Origin: CAIMUM01 sp034429715
GTDB lineage: Bacteria > Chloroflexota > Dehalococcoidia > GIF9 > UBA5629
Direction: 5' to 3'
DNA length: 64,000 nucleotides
Assembly: GCA_034429715.1 (NCBI GenBank)
Contig: DAOUFR010000061.1
Span: 25,896 to 89,895, forward strand
Shown here: positions 1 through 7,858 of the stretch, piece by piece
Layout of the letters: every line of letters starts with the position of its first letter
Numbering within the stretch: position 1 is the stretch's first letter
The notes under the pieces: generated by a model
Seen by the model: the letters and a program-made list of their open reading frames with translations, nothing else
Told to the model about the DNA's origin: nothing
The model's database searches: none
Position numbers and translations under genes: made by a program

Positions 1-104
1 GCATTGGGATTTGCAGCTTCTGCTGCAGCACATGCTCCGCCTATAATCAGAAAGGCAAGCAAAGGTAAAAGCGCCGAATAAACAATAGCCTTATGTGTCT
101 TCAA
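1..104 (-). CDS. partial secreted or lipoprotein N-terminus
   Basis: Reading the minus strand from a TTG at 104 gives an open frame that runs off the left edge. It starts LKTHKAIVYSALLPLLAF and continues through a hydrophobic stretch to a Cys in an IIGGAC context, then Ala/Glu/Asn-rich sequence. That is a signal peptide with a possible lipobox. A GGAG Shine-Dalgarno lies about 8 bases before the TTG. Only about 34 residues are visible, so no function can be given. It is divergent from the SHMT-like gene and shares its 130-base upstream region. Confidence 0.55.
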   Translation of the reverse strand, partial: MKTHKAIVYSALLPLLAFLIIGGACAAAEAANPN

Positions 105-236
105 TTCTTCTTCTCCGGTCATGCAGATGATGCAAACGTATATATGATAGATTTGCCGGCATGTTTTCGCAAATTGAGTTTGTTAAATACTGATCGCTTC
201 ATGTATGCTTTATACAAATATCCACCGAGGTATAAC

Positions 237-1673
237 ATGTCTGATTTTCAAGGCAAGATAGAGAAGCTTGTAAAAAGAACGGTCGACAACAACCTGTGGC
301 GACAGCGGGAATGTATTAACCTTATACCCTCCGAATCATCACCGAGCCTGCTGGTAAAGCTCTGCGAGATATCCGATCCTGTCGGGCGGTACGCCGAGCA
401 CAGGACTATGAAAGGCAGGGAGATATATTTTTACCAGGCCACGGACTTCATCAGGGATGTTGAAGAGGAGCTGAGAAAAGAGCTGCAGCAGTATTTCGGC
501 TGCACTAACATTGAACTGCGTCCTGTCAGCGGTAACATGGCCAACGAGGTGGTTTTTAAAGGAATAGTTAAATTCCTCAACCGGGATAAGCCGGCCAGCC
601 AGCCGCTGAGAAAAATGCGCGCTGTCATCAACAACGATCTGAACAAGGGGGGACACCTCAGCGCCCAGCCGATGGGCGCTCTGTTTAATTTCGTAGCTGA
701 CAACCCTGAGACGGGCAAGGAGAACGTATACCATTTTCCGGTTCTCAAAGATAATCCCTATAAAGCTGACACCTCTAAACTGGCCGACATGATTGATTCG
801 ATCAAACCGGAGCTGATCATCTTCGGTAAGAGTATGTTTATATACAGGGAGCCGGTTAAATTTGTATCCGAAATCGTCAGCCGCATGAATCCGCGCCCTA
901 TCCTGATGTTCGATATGGCCCATGTGCTGGGCCTTTACGGCGCATTCCAGACTCCCTTCAACGAAGGAGCGGACGTTGTTACGGGAAGCACGCATAAAAC
1001 CTTTTTCGGCCCGCAGCGCGGCGTAGTCGCTGGAAACATGGCCGCCGGGACCGGCCTGGAGAAGCTCTGGATTGAGATCAAGAGCAGGGCCTTCCCCGGC
1101 TCGACCAGCAACCACCACCTCGGCACACTGCTCGGCCTGCTGATGGCGACCTACGAAATGAACCAGTTCAAACATGACTATCAGACACAGGTGATCAAGA
1201 ACGCCCGTGCTTTCGCCAAAGCACTGAATTCACGTGGAATATCAGTTGAAGGCGATGCGAAAGAGGGATTCACGGAGACTCACCAGGTGCTGATACGTGT
1301 CAGGAAATACGGTGTGGGAGAGGACATAGCCCGCAGACTCGAGGACAACAATATTATTACCAATTACCAGGCCCTGCCGGACGACGACAGTTTTATAGAG
1401 TCAAGCGGCATAAGAATGGGAGTGCAGGAGATGACGCGCTTCGGCATGAAGGAAGCGGACTTTGAGCAGCTCGCTGAGTACATGAGCGAATGTGTTCAAT
1501 CGAATACGCCGGTGAAGGATAAAGTCAAGAAGCTCCGCCAGCGTTTTCTGACCATGCACTATTGCCTGCCTGAGGCGCAGTCGCTTTCACTGGCGGCCCG
1601 AGTGCTTTCTTCCATACTGCCCGCCGATGGATACTTGAATAAGTTCGCCGACAACTTAAAATCATTAACCTGA
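237..1673 (+). CDS. atypical serine hydroxymethyltransferase-family PLP enzyme
   Basis: This 478-residue protein belongs to fold-type I PLP enzymes of the SHMT family, which interconvert serine and glycine with tetrahydrofolate. The N-terminus has INLIPSESS (family INLIPSEN), the PLP aspartate is in FDMAHVLGLYG, and the Schiff-base lysine is in GSTHKTFFGP near residue 254. The SGIRMGVQEMTRFG segment matches the family C-terminal domain. ATG 237 is chosen because GAGG lies 6 bases upstream and the homology begins there; the frame is open to 93. The protein is about 55 residues longer than typical GlyA, and the usual YYGGCEYVD segment reads YFYQATDFI. Substrate may therefore be another beta-hydroxy amino acid or modified folate. 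Family is certain, reaction is not. Confidence 0.85.
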   Translation: MSDFQGKIEKLVKRTVDNNLWRQRECINLIPSESSPSLLVKLCEISDPVGRYAEHRTMKGREIYFYQATDFIRDVEEELRKELQQYFGCTNIELRPVSGNMANEVVFKGIVKFLNRDKPASQPLRKMRAVINNDLNKGGHLSAQPMGALFNFVADNPETGKENVYHFPVLKDNPYKADTSKLADMIDSIKPELIIFGKSMFIYREPVKFVSEIVSRMNPRPILMFDMAHVLGLYGAFQTPFNEGADVVTGSTHKTFFGPQRGVVAGNMAAGTGLEKLWIEIKSRAFPGSTSNHHLGTLLGLLMATYEMNQFKHDYQTQVIKNARAFAKALNSRGISVEGDAKEGFTETHQVLIRVRKYGVGEDIARRLEDNNIITNYQALPDDDSFIESSGIRMGVQEMTRFGMKEADFEQLAEYMSECVQSNTPVKDKVKKLRQRFLTMHYCLPEAQSLSLAARVLSSILPADGYLNKFADNLKSLT

Positions 1674-1754
1674 ATTCAGCGGATATTTTAATCCTTTATT
1701 CAAGTCCGACTTTGTCGCCAGCTAATTTAATTTCATCCTCGCTGTGCTCGGGCT

Positions 1755-1760
1755 TATAAT
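1755..1760 (+). promoter_or_regulatory. -10 TATAAT upstream of ABC exporter
   Basis: A perfect TATAAT lies 17 bases before ATG 1778, with no convincing -35 and no Shine-Dalgarno. Expected transcription start is near 1767, giving a leader of about 11 bases. Confidence 0.5.
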
Positions 1761-1777
1761 TGTATGCGGCCATCACG

Positions 1778-2773
1778 ATGAAACAAGTTTACGCCATCGA
1801 AACATTTGCGCTGACCAAGAGGTACGGTAAAATCCTGGCGCTGGACAGCCTCGACCTGAAAATCGAACCGGGGGAGGTGTTCGGCCTGCTGGGCCCAAAC
1901 GGCGCGGGCAAAACTACGGCCATATCCATGCTGTGTACCGTTAACTCTCCCACATCGGGAACGGCGCTGGTCAATGGTTTCGATATCCGCAGACAGGCGG
2001 GCAAGGTGCGGCGCAGCATCGGCATCGTTTTTCAGGATCCCAGCATCGACGACCGTCTGACAGGCCGTGAGAATATGATGCTGCATGCCACGCTTTATGA
2101 CATCGGCACGGTGCTTGCCAGGAAAAAGATAAACGAGCTACTGGGCCTGGTGGGGCTTCAAGACCGCGCCGATTCACCCATGAAAACATATTCGGGAGGC
2201 ATGCGGCGCAGGCTTGAGCTGGCACGGGGACTTCTGCACAGTCCCAGGGTACTTTTTCTCGATGAGCCAACGCTTGGACTGGATCCACAGACACGCCAGC
2301 ATCTCTGGTCACACATCGAGGAGCTTGCCAGACAATCTAACATAACAGTGATACTGACCACACATTATATGGAGGAAGCGGAACGCCTCTGCAGCAGGGT
2401 AGGTATAATCGATTCCGGCAGGATCAAGGTAGTGGATACTCCCGCTAACCTGATCGGTGCGCTGGAAGGCGATGTCGTGACAATCATAACCAGCAGACCG
2501 GCCGATTTCCTGGAGCGTGTTAAAGAACTCAGTTTCACCCGTAATGCCGAGGTGGTCGACAGCACCGTGCGCCTTCACCTGTCCGACGCCGAGAAAAAAG
2601 TGCCGGTAATCGTGGAACTGGCATCGGCCGCCGGCATCGAACTTAAATCCGTCTCTATACATAAGCCGACGTTGAATGACGTTTTCCTGTATTACACCGG
2701 CAAGGATATTCGCTCTGAAGAAGCGGAAAATGAGTTGAGAAAAGCAATGCGAGTGATAAGCAGGCGGAGATGA
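1778..2773 (+). CDS. ABC-2 type exporter ATP-binding protein (DrrA-like)
   Basis: This 331-residue cytoplasmic ATPase should energise export by the permease encoded next. Walker A is GPNGAGKTT, the signature is YSGGMRRRLELARG, and Walker B is LFLDEPTLGLD followed by the H-loop LTTHYMEEAERLC. The C-terminal 90 residues resemble the extra domain of DrrA/NatA-type ATPases. ATG 1778 is preferred over the in-frame TTG 1760 because the TTG overlaps a TATAAT -10 box. It overlaps the permease start by 4 bases (ATGA), so the pair is translationally coupled. Substrate (drug, lipid or polysaccharide) cannot be read from the sequence. Confidence 0.9.
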   Translation: MKQVYAIETFALTKRYGKILALDSLDLKIEPGEVFGLLGPNGAGKTTAISMLCTVNSPTSGTALVNGFDIRRQAGKVRRSIGIVFQDPSIDDRLTGRENMMLHATLYDIGTVLARKKINELLGLVGLQDRADSPMKTYSGGMRRRLELARGLLHSPRVLFLDEPTLGLDPQTRQHLWSHIEELARQSNITVILTTHYMEEAERLCSRVGIIDSGRIKVVDTPANLIGALEGDVVTIITSRPADFLERVKELSFTRNAEVVDSTVRLHLSDAEKKVPVIVELASAAGIELKSVSIHKPTLNDVFLYYTGKDIRSEEAENELRKAMRVISRRR

Positions 2774-3522
2774 GCGAGCTGAGAAAAATAGGCGCCCTGT
2801 GGTACCGTGAAGTGCTGCGATACTGGAGAGAGAAGTCGCGCATCGTGTCTTCGCTGATCCTGCCCGTGCTGTGGCTGCTGGTCTTCGGCAGCGGTATGCG
2901 GAATGTGGCGCTGCCGGGTGTGGACAACTACCAGGTATTCATCTTTCCCGGTATACTGGGCATGACGCTGCTCTTCACCTCTGTATGGTCGGGGGTCTCG
3001 ATTATCTGGGACAGGGAATTCGGCTTCCTCAAGGAGATCATGGTAGCACCTGTTTCCCGCACTTCCATTGTCATAGGCAAAGCCCTGGGAAGCGGCACCA
3101 GCGCGTTGATACAGGGATTCATTCTGCTGCCCCTCTCGTTTCTGATAGGGATCAGGTTGACTCCTGAATCGATATTCCTGTTGATCCCCATCATGATACT
3201 GCTGGCGATCGGGCTGGTCTGCGTCGGGCTGTTGCTTGCGTCGCTCATGAACAGCATGGAGGGCTTCAACTTCATAATGAGCCTGGTCATCATGCCGATG
3301 TTCTTCACCAGCGGCGCGCTTTTCCCCATTTCCTCAGCACCCGGCTGGCTGCAGATATTCAGCTACTTTAACCCGCTGACATATGGAGTGGACCTGCTGC
3401 GCTGGGCAACGTCACCGAGCACAGCAACAACTTTGCCGATCATAATAGAAATTATTCTGCTGCTGGGATTCGCAGCGGCGATGATTGCGGCCTGCTCTTA
3501 TACTTTCAATATTAAGAAGTGA
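2770..3522 (+). CDS. ABC-2 type exporter permease
   Basis: This 250-residue integral membrane protein has about six hydrophobic segments. The ABC-2 signature region includes SGALFPISSAPGWLQ and FNPLTYGVDLLRW. It shares an ATGA overlap with the preceding ATPase, so the two form a two-gene half-transporter exporter of the DrrAB/NodIJ type. Length is normal for the family. A minus-strand gene ends 5 bases downstream. Confidence 0.9.
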   Translation: MSELRKIGALWYREVLRYWREKSRIVSSLILPVLWLLVFGSGMRNVALPGVDNYQVFIFPGILGMTLLFTSVWSGVSIIWDREFGFLKEIMVAPVSRTSIVIGKALGSGTSALIQGFILLPLSFLIGIRLTPESIFLLIPIMILLAIGLVCVGLLLASLMNSMEGFNFIMSLVIMPMFFTSGALFPISSAPGWLQIFSYFNPLTYGVDLLRWATSPSTATTLPIIIEIILLLGFAAAMIAACSYTFNIKK

Positions 3523-3527
3523 GCGTG

Positions 3528-3983
3528 CTACTGCACTTTCACATTCAGCTTGAAGGTCTGCACGTTTTTCTCGCCACCCTCCCAGGGCCTGCTGTAAGAG
3601 AACGAGGCTGTGCCGGCGCCTGCCGCTAATGCCTCGAATGTCCATACTTGTGTACCAGGTGCACCTGGCATACTGGTTGTGCCAGCTACCGTTTTATGAG
3701 AAGTCTGCTTTAAAACCTCTTTATTGCTGATCTCGGCCTGTTCGCCCCAGGAAAACCCGGTGGAAGGATTTGAGCAGAGGGTGATTGTGATAAGAGCGCC
3801 GGGGGCGACTGTTACATCCTGTACGATGTGGGCATTCTGTGAGAACTGGTCGCAGGTCACCGTTACACTGACCGGCTCAGGAACCGGCGGTGGGACAGGC
3901 GCCGTAGTAGCCGGTGCGCAGGCGAGAAACGAGATAATCAGGACAGAAACGGCTACCAATAAGGTTATCCGGTATTTGTTCAT
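3528..3983 (-). CDS. chagasin-like (I42) protease inhibitor lipoprotein
   Basis: This 151-residue protein starts with a signal peptide ending SFLAC, a lipobox, so it is probably anchored outside the membrane. The mature part has the chagasin-family loop residues NPSTGFSW and RPWEGGEK, which in the family insert into the active site of papain-like cysteine proteases. ATG 3983 is chosen because GAGGAGG sits 8 bases upstream; the longer reading from TTG 4001 would include the Shine-Dalgarno. A proline-rich linker follows the lipid-attachment cysteine. The gene stands alone between the ABC exporter and the divergent APC operon. Target protease is unknown. Confidence 0.82.
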   Translation of the reverse strand: MNKYRITLLVAVSVLIISFLACAPATTAPVPPPVPEPVSVTVTCDQFSQNAHIVQDVTVAPGALITITLCSNPSTGFSWGEQAEISNKEVLKQTSHKTVAGTTSMPGAPGTQVWTFEALAAGAGTASFSYSRPWEGGEKNVQTFKLNVKVQ

Positions 3984-4075
3984 GATTGCTATCCTCCTCA
4001 AATATAACTTGCCTCTGGTAAATCATTTTAGACCGAAGTCGAACCGATTTCAAGCAAGCTACGCATGCACGGTAT

Positions 4076-4105
4076 CTTGACAACGACATATGTCAAGCAT
4101 ACAAT
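4076..4105 (+). promoter_or_regulatory. near-consensus promoter with embedded palindrome
   Basis: TTGACA (4077-4082), a 17-base spacer and TACAAT (4100-4105) form a near-consensus sigma70-type promoter for the APC transporter operon. Between the hexamers lie the perfect palindrome GACATATGTC (4085-4094) and the wider pair CTTGACA / TGTCAAG (4076-4082, 4091-4097). A repressor bound there would block both elements. Confidence 0.7.
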
Positions 4106-4138
4106 TTGCCGATAGTTGTTCCTGAACATAACTGAAAA

Positions 4139-5674
4139 GTGAAAATTAACTGGCAGGTTAAACCGGGCGATAAATTCGGACGCCCTCAACGGCTCAAAAT
4201 CAGACCGCTCAGGCGTGTCCTCCGCACTACACATCTCTTCAGCATTGCCTACGGAGATGTCGGCTCCTCCATCTATTACGCTCTCGGTGTTGTCGTCCTG
4301 GCTGCCGCCGGCGCCACCCCGCTTGCCCTGGGCCTGGCCGGCATAGTTTTTGTCTTCACCGCCCTTTCCTACGCCGAGGGAACTGCCATGTACCCCGAAT
4401 CGGGCGGATCCGCCAGCTTCGCGCGGCATGGGTTCAACGATTTTGCAGGATTTATAGCAGGATGGGGCCTGATGTTCGGGTATATCGTCACAATAGCCAT
4501 CTCTTCAATCGCCATCCCATCGTACCTGGGTTTTTTCTGGGCTCCTCTTAAGACATCGCCGGCGGTGATGACCAGCTGCGCCATGATGATCGTGCTATTT
4601 CTTATGACGATCAATGTTATCGGTGTCAAGGAATCATCCATTCTGAATATTGCGCTTGCCATTATGGACCTGGCAGTGCAGGCGCTTTTAATTACCCTGG
4701 CCCTGATGTTTTTCTTTAATCCTCAGCTTATTTTCGAGAGGATTGTGAACTACTGGCCCTCGCCCCAGGATTTTCTATTCGGAATAGCCATTGCCGCCAT
4801 CGCCTTCACCGGCCTGGAAACGATATCGCAAATGGCCGAAGAAACAAAACGTCCCGAGGTGCGTGCGCCCAGGGCGCTGGTAATCATGACCGTCGTGGTA
4901 CTGGTGATTTATGCCGGCATCTCGGTGTCGGCCTTCAGCACCATGACCCCGACCGAGCTGGCAACAAACTGGGCCACTGACCCCATTGCCGGGATAGCCA
5001 GCAAACTATCCCAGGGTATGAATCCCACTGAACTTGCCGCCCAGCTCTTCACTGTGGAAGGTTATCAGGTTGTATTCACCTGGGCGCTGAGCCGCCTTCA
5101 GGCCATACTCCCGGTGCTGGTGGCGGTGCTGGCGGCAACAATCCTGCTCATAGCTACCAACGCGGGATTACTGGGTATATCGAGGCTATCGTTCTCGCTC
5201 AGCCGCTTTAAACTCGTGCCGGCCATACTTGGCAAAGTGCACCCCAGGTTCAAGACCCCCTATTTATCTATCATACTTTTCTCGGGACTGGCAATTCTTC
5301 TACAAGCGCCGGGCTTTTTTGTCCCTGACATGTACTCCAATCTGGGTGGCCTTTACGCCTTCGGCTCAATGATGTCCTTTGCCATTGCTCACGCCTCGAT
5401 TCTGGCATTGCGCATCAAGCAGCCTTATGCCGAGCGACCTTTCCGCCTGGGACTAAACATACCGGTCATGGACCGCGATTTGCCCCTCACAGCGATCCTT
5501 GGCCTGATTGGAACTGTGGCTATCTGGATCGTGGTAGTTATAATGCAGCCATATAGCCGCTGGGTTGGATTTGCCTGGATAGCCATCGGGCTGGTGATAT
5601 ACTGGTATACCATCAGGCGTAAAAAATCAGAGGCCAACGGTGCCGACAAGAAGATCACGGCGGCAGCAAATTGA
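4139..5674 (+). CDS. APC-superfamily amino acid/cation permease
   Basis: This 511-residue inner-membrane transporter has about twelve predicted transmembrane segments. The first carries the APC signature region SIAYGDVGSSIYYALG, and FTGLETISQMAEETKRP matches the conserved segment after TM6. It starts at GTG, with no clear Shine-Dalgarno, about 27 bases downstream of the predicted transcription start. It heads a run with UspA and two TrkA-type proteins, which points to nucleotide-regulated transport, possibly of potassium or an amino acid. The family also contains K+ importers such as KimA, so the substrate should not be assumed to be an amino acid. Confidence 0.88.
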   Translation: MKINWQVKPGDKFGRPQRLKIRPLRRVLRTTHLFSIAYGDVGSSIYYALGVVVLAAAGATPLALGLAGIVFVFTALSYAEGTAMYPESGGSASFARHGFNDFAGFIAGWGLMFGYIVTIAISSIAIPSYLGFFWAPLKTSPAVMTSCAMMIVLFLMTINVIGVKESSILNIALAIMDLAVQALLITLALMFFFNPQLIFERIVNYWPSPQDFLFGIAIAAIAFTGLETISQMAEETKRPEVRAPRALVIMTVVVLVIYAGISVSAFSTMTPTELATNWATDPIAGIASKLSQGMNPTELAAQLFTVEGYQVVFTWALSRLQAILPVLVAVLAATILLIATNAGLLGISRLSFSLSRFKLVPAILGKVHPRFKTPYLSIILFSGLAILLQAPGFFVPDMYSNLGGLYAFGSMMSFAIAHASILALRIKQPYAERPFRLGLNIPVMDRDLPLTAILGLIGTVAIWIVVVIMQPYSRWVGFAWIAIGLVIYWYTIRRKKSEANGADKKITAAAN

Positions 5675-5758
5675 TGCTGATTGGATTAAGAGCAACGGCA
5701 ACATTATAATGATAGCTGTTCAACAGACTAATGATTAGGCAAGGCTGAGAATAATTCG

Positions 5759-6184
5759 ATGGAATTTGCCAGGATTTTAGTAGCTGCCAGGGGAAACGGC
5801 GTGGACCAGGTGGCAGTGGAGTTGGCCTGTAAAATCGGCAAGAAATCCAAGGCCAAGATATTTATTGTTTACGTCCTGGAAGTTAACCGGAGCTTACCGA
5901 TCGATGCTATAATTAAGCCCGATGTTGAGGCGGCAGAGAAGGTGCTTCTCGAGGCCGAAGAATATGCGCAGGATAACGATTTCGATGTCGAGACCGAAAT
6001 AATACAGGCACGCGATGTCGGGCCGGCAATTATCGAGGTGGCCCGGCAAAACAACGTTGATTTGATTGTAATGGGTTTGACCTATAAAAAAAGATTTGGC
6101 TCTTTCACAATGGGGAATGCAGTACCGCATGTCCTCGAAGAGGCGCCCTGCCGAGTACTTATATGCCGGGAACGGAAACCTTAA
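5759..6184 (+). CDS. universal stress protein (UspA family)
   Basis: This 141-residue single-domain Usp protein has the N-terminal strand ARILVAARGNG, a central IVMGLTYKK and the glycine-rich nucleotide-binding tail RFGSFTMGNAVPHVLEEAP, with CRVLIC at the end. The tail resembles the ATP-binding pattern G-x2-G-x9-G(S/T) but not perfectly. It sits between an APC transporter and TrkA-type proteins, and Usp domains are often fused or linked to such transporters. A role sensing ATP or a cyclic nucleotide for the transporter is inference. Confidence 0.85.
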   Translation: MEFARILVAARGNGVDQVAVELACKIGKKSKAKIFIVYVLEVNRSLPIDAIIKPDVEAAEKVLLEAEEYAQDNDFDVETEIIQARDVGPAIIEVARQNNVDLIVMGLTYKKRFGSFTMGNAVPHVLEEAPCRVLICRERKP

Positions 6185-6597
6185 AACAGAACAGGAAGAT
6201 GATCGTCATCATGGGATGTGGCCGCGTGGGTGGCAAATTGGCCGCTATGTTTGACGCAGCCGGCCACAAGGTCACAGTGCTCGACCTGGACGCATACAGT
6301 TTCAGGCGGCTCCCTCCTACATTCAGCGGCACAGCGCTCATCGGCAACGGCACCGATGAAGAGATGCTGCGCAAGGCAGGTATCGAGGACGCCAGCGCTT
6401 TCATTGCCCTCACACAGGGCGATAACCGCAACGTTATGGCGGCGCAGATAGCCAAACACATCTTTAAAGTGCCGCGTGTTATCTGCCGCATTTATGACCC
6501 CCTGCGCAAAGACATCTATGAGCAGCTCGGCCTGGAATCCATCAGCCCGACAGAGGTATTTGCAGACCTCCTGTTCAACAGGCTGGAGAAGATCTGA
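6163..6597 (+). CDS. TrkA-N (RCK_N) domain protein
   Basis: This 144-residue protein is an RCK N-domain alone: Rossmann motif MGCGRVGG, acidic strand end VLDLD, and GNGTDEEMLRKAGI, the segment lining NAD(H)/ATP binding. It lacks the RCK_C domain found in the next gene. ATG 6163 overlaps the Usp gene by 22 bases; ATG 6199 is an alternative start, just before the first strand. RCK domains gate K+ channels and transporters. Here the likely partner is the APC permease upstream or the second TrkA. Confidence 0.85.
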   Translation: MPGTETLKQNRKMIVIMGCGRVGGKLAAMFDAAGHKVTVLDLDAYSFRRLPPTFSGTALIGNGTDEEMLRKAGIEDASAFIALTQGDNRNVMAAQIAKHIFKVPRVICRIYDPLRKDIYEQLGLESISPTEVFADLLFNRLEKI

Positions 6598-6602
6598 ACG
6601 TT

Positions 6603-7271
6603 ATGAAATCGCTTTATATCGTGATCGTCGGCGGAGGCAATATAGGTTATTACCTCAGCAAAGCGTTGCTGAATCAGGGACACGAGGTACTGATTATTGA
6701 ACGCGACGTGAGGAAATGCGAGAAACTGGAGGATGAGCTGGGCAGCTGCTGCATGCGCGGCGACGGCTGTGAAACCGTGGTGCTTAATGAGGCCGGCCTC
6801 AGCCGGGCCGATGCGCTGATAGCCACCACCAGCCAGGACGAAGATAACCTCGTATCCTGCCAGGTGGCAAAACACCGTTTTAAAGTACCCCGCACCATTG
6901 CGCTAGTCAACAATCCCAACAACGATGCTATTTTTAGAAAACTCGGTATAGATGCGACCATCTCTGTGACCAACACGATCCTCGAGCACGTGGAACAGGA
7001 GATACCGGCGCATCCACTGATACACCTTCTTACAATGAGCGGACATATGGAAGAGGTCGTCGAGTTGCTGATCACCAAAGAATCGCCGGCCGTGGGTAAG
7101 TCCATAGGTCAGTTGAAGCTGCCCCAGGATACCACTATCGCGCTCATTATGCGTGAGGGAGAACGTCCCAAGATCCCCTCTCCCGATGCCGTCTTTAAAG
7201 AGAACGACCGGATTATCGCACTGACTACTCTGGACAGCGAGAAGATCCTGGAAAAAATCCTGCTCAGTTAA
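6603..7271 (+). CDS. trkA: TrkA-type regulator with RCK_N and RCK_C
   Basis: This 222-residue protein has an RCK_N domain (VGGGNIGYYL, IIERD, GDGCETVVLNEAG) followed by an RCK_C/TrkA_C domain from about residue 145 (ESPAVGKSIGQLKLPQ to ENDRIIALT). That is half the length of E. coli TrkA, the usual single-unit form. It begins 5 bases after the preceding TrkA-N gene, so both are cotranscribed. No TrkH/KtrB/TrkG pore gene is in the window, so the partner is probably the APC transporter 1 kb upstream or a distant Trk pore. Confidence 0.9.
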   Translation: MKSLYIVIVGGGNIGYYLSKALLNQGHEVLIIERDVRKCEKLEDELGSCCMRGDGCETVVLNEAGLSRADALIATTSQDEDNLVSCQVAKHRFKVPRTIALVNNPNNDAIFRKLGIDATISVTNTILEHVEQEIPAHPLIHLLTMSGHMEEVVELLITKESPAVGKSIGQLKLPQDTTIALIMREGERPKIPSPDAVFKENDRIIALTTLDSEKILEKILLS

Positions 7272-7278
7272 GGCCGGC

Positions 7279-7770
7279 TCAGTCGGATATGTGGGCCAGG
7301 CCTTCCTTAAGCTTCATATATGTTGTCGCCAGGCCCTCGGAAAGAACTCGAGTATCTGCAACCACACTCATATAATTGTTGTCTCCGTTCCACCTGGGCA
7401 CAATATGCATGTGAATATGTCCTTCCAACCCGGCGCCTGCTACTCTACCGATGTTCATCCCGATATTGAAACCATCGGGTTTGATGGTCTGTGTCAGCAG
7501 TTTCACGCAGAGTTGAATCAGCTCAAAGAGCCCTTTTGCCTCCCTGGCGTTCGCCTCGGTAATATTCGCAATATGCCGGTAAGGGGCCACCATCAAATGT
7601 CCGGGGGTATAGGGATAAGCGTTCAGTATGATAAAACCATATTTCCCTCGGTGGAGTATATAATTTTTCTTATCTGTTTTTTCAGCGGGCTTATCGCACA
7701 ATATGCATCCGCCGCTTTTGTGTCCTCCCAGTATGTACTGCATACGCCACGGCGCCCATATTCGTTTCAT
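7279..7770 (-). CDS. HIT-family nucleotide hydrolase/phosphorylase
   Basis: This 163-residue protein has the histidine triad GHIHMHIVPRW near residue 120, the nucleophile motif for nucleoside monophosphate transfer. The N-terminal MKRIWAPWRMQYI and a CILC pair resemble the Ap4A phosphorylase-like HIT subfamily, which binds zinc through such cysteines. Likely substrates are dinucleoside polyphosphates or AMP conjugates. GAGG lies about 10 bases before ATG 7770. It converges with trkA, 7 bases between stops, and is divergent from the zincin gene. Confidence 0.9.
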   Translation of the reverse strand: MKRIWAPWRMQYILGGHKSGGCILCDKPAEKTDKKNYILHRGKYGFIILNAYPYTPGHLMVAPYRHIANITEANAREAKGLFELIQLCVKLLTQTIKPDGFNIGMNIGRVAGAGLEGHIHMHIVPRWNGDNNYMSVVADTRVLSEGLATTYMKLKEGLAHISD

Positions 7771-7815
7771 TCGGTATATACCTCAAAAGTTAGTTTCAAC
7801 ATTGTAGCACGATTA

Positions 7816-7844
7816 TTGACTTTACTGCGCAAGATTGATATCTT
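7816..7844 (+). promoter_or_regulatory. promoter for zincin gene
   Basis: TTGACT (7816-7821), 17 bases, TATCTT (7839-7844). Predicted start of transcription near 7851, only about 8 bases before ATG 7859, which has no Shine-Dalgarno. Confidence 0.6.
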
Positions 7845-7858
7845 TGTTTTATCCGGCT

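Noticed and set aside
339..1175. 278-codon minus-strand frame opposite the SHMT-like gene
   Set aside because: Lies fully within a gene with strong family motifs; no own ribosome binding site.
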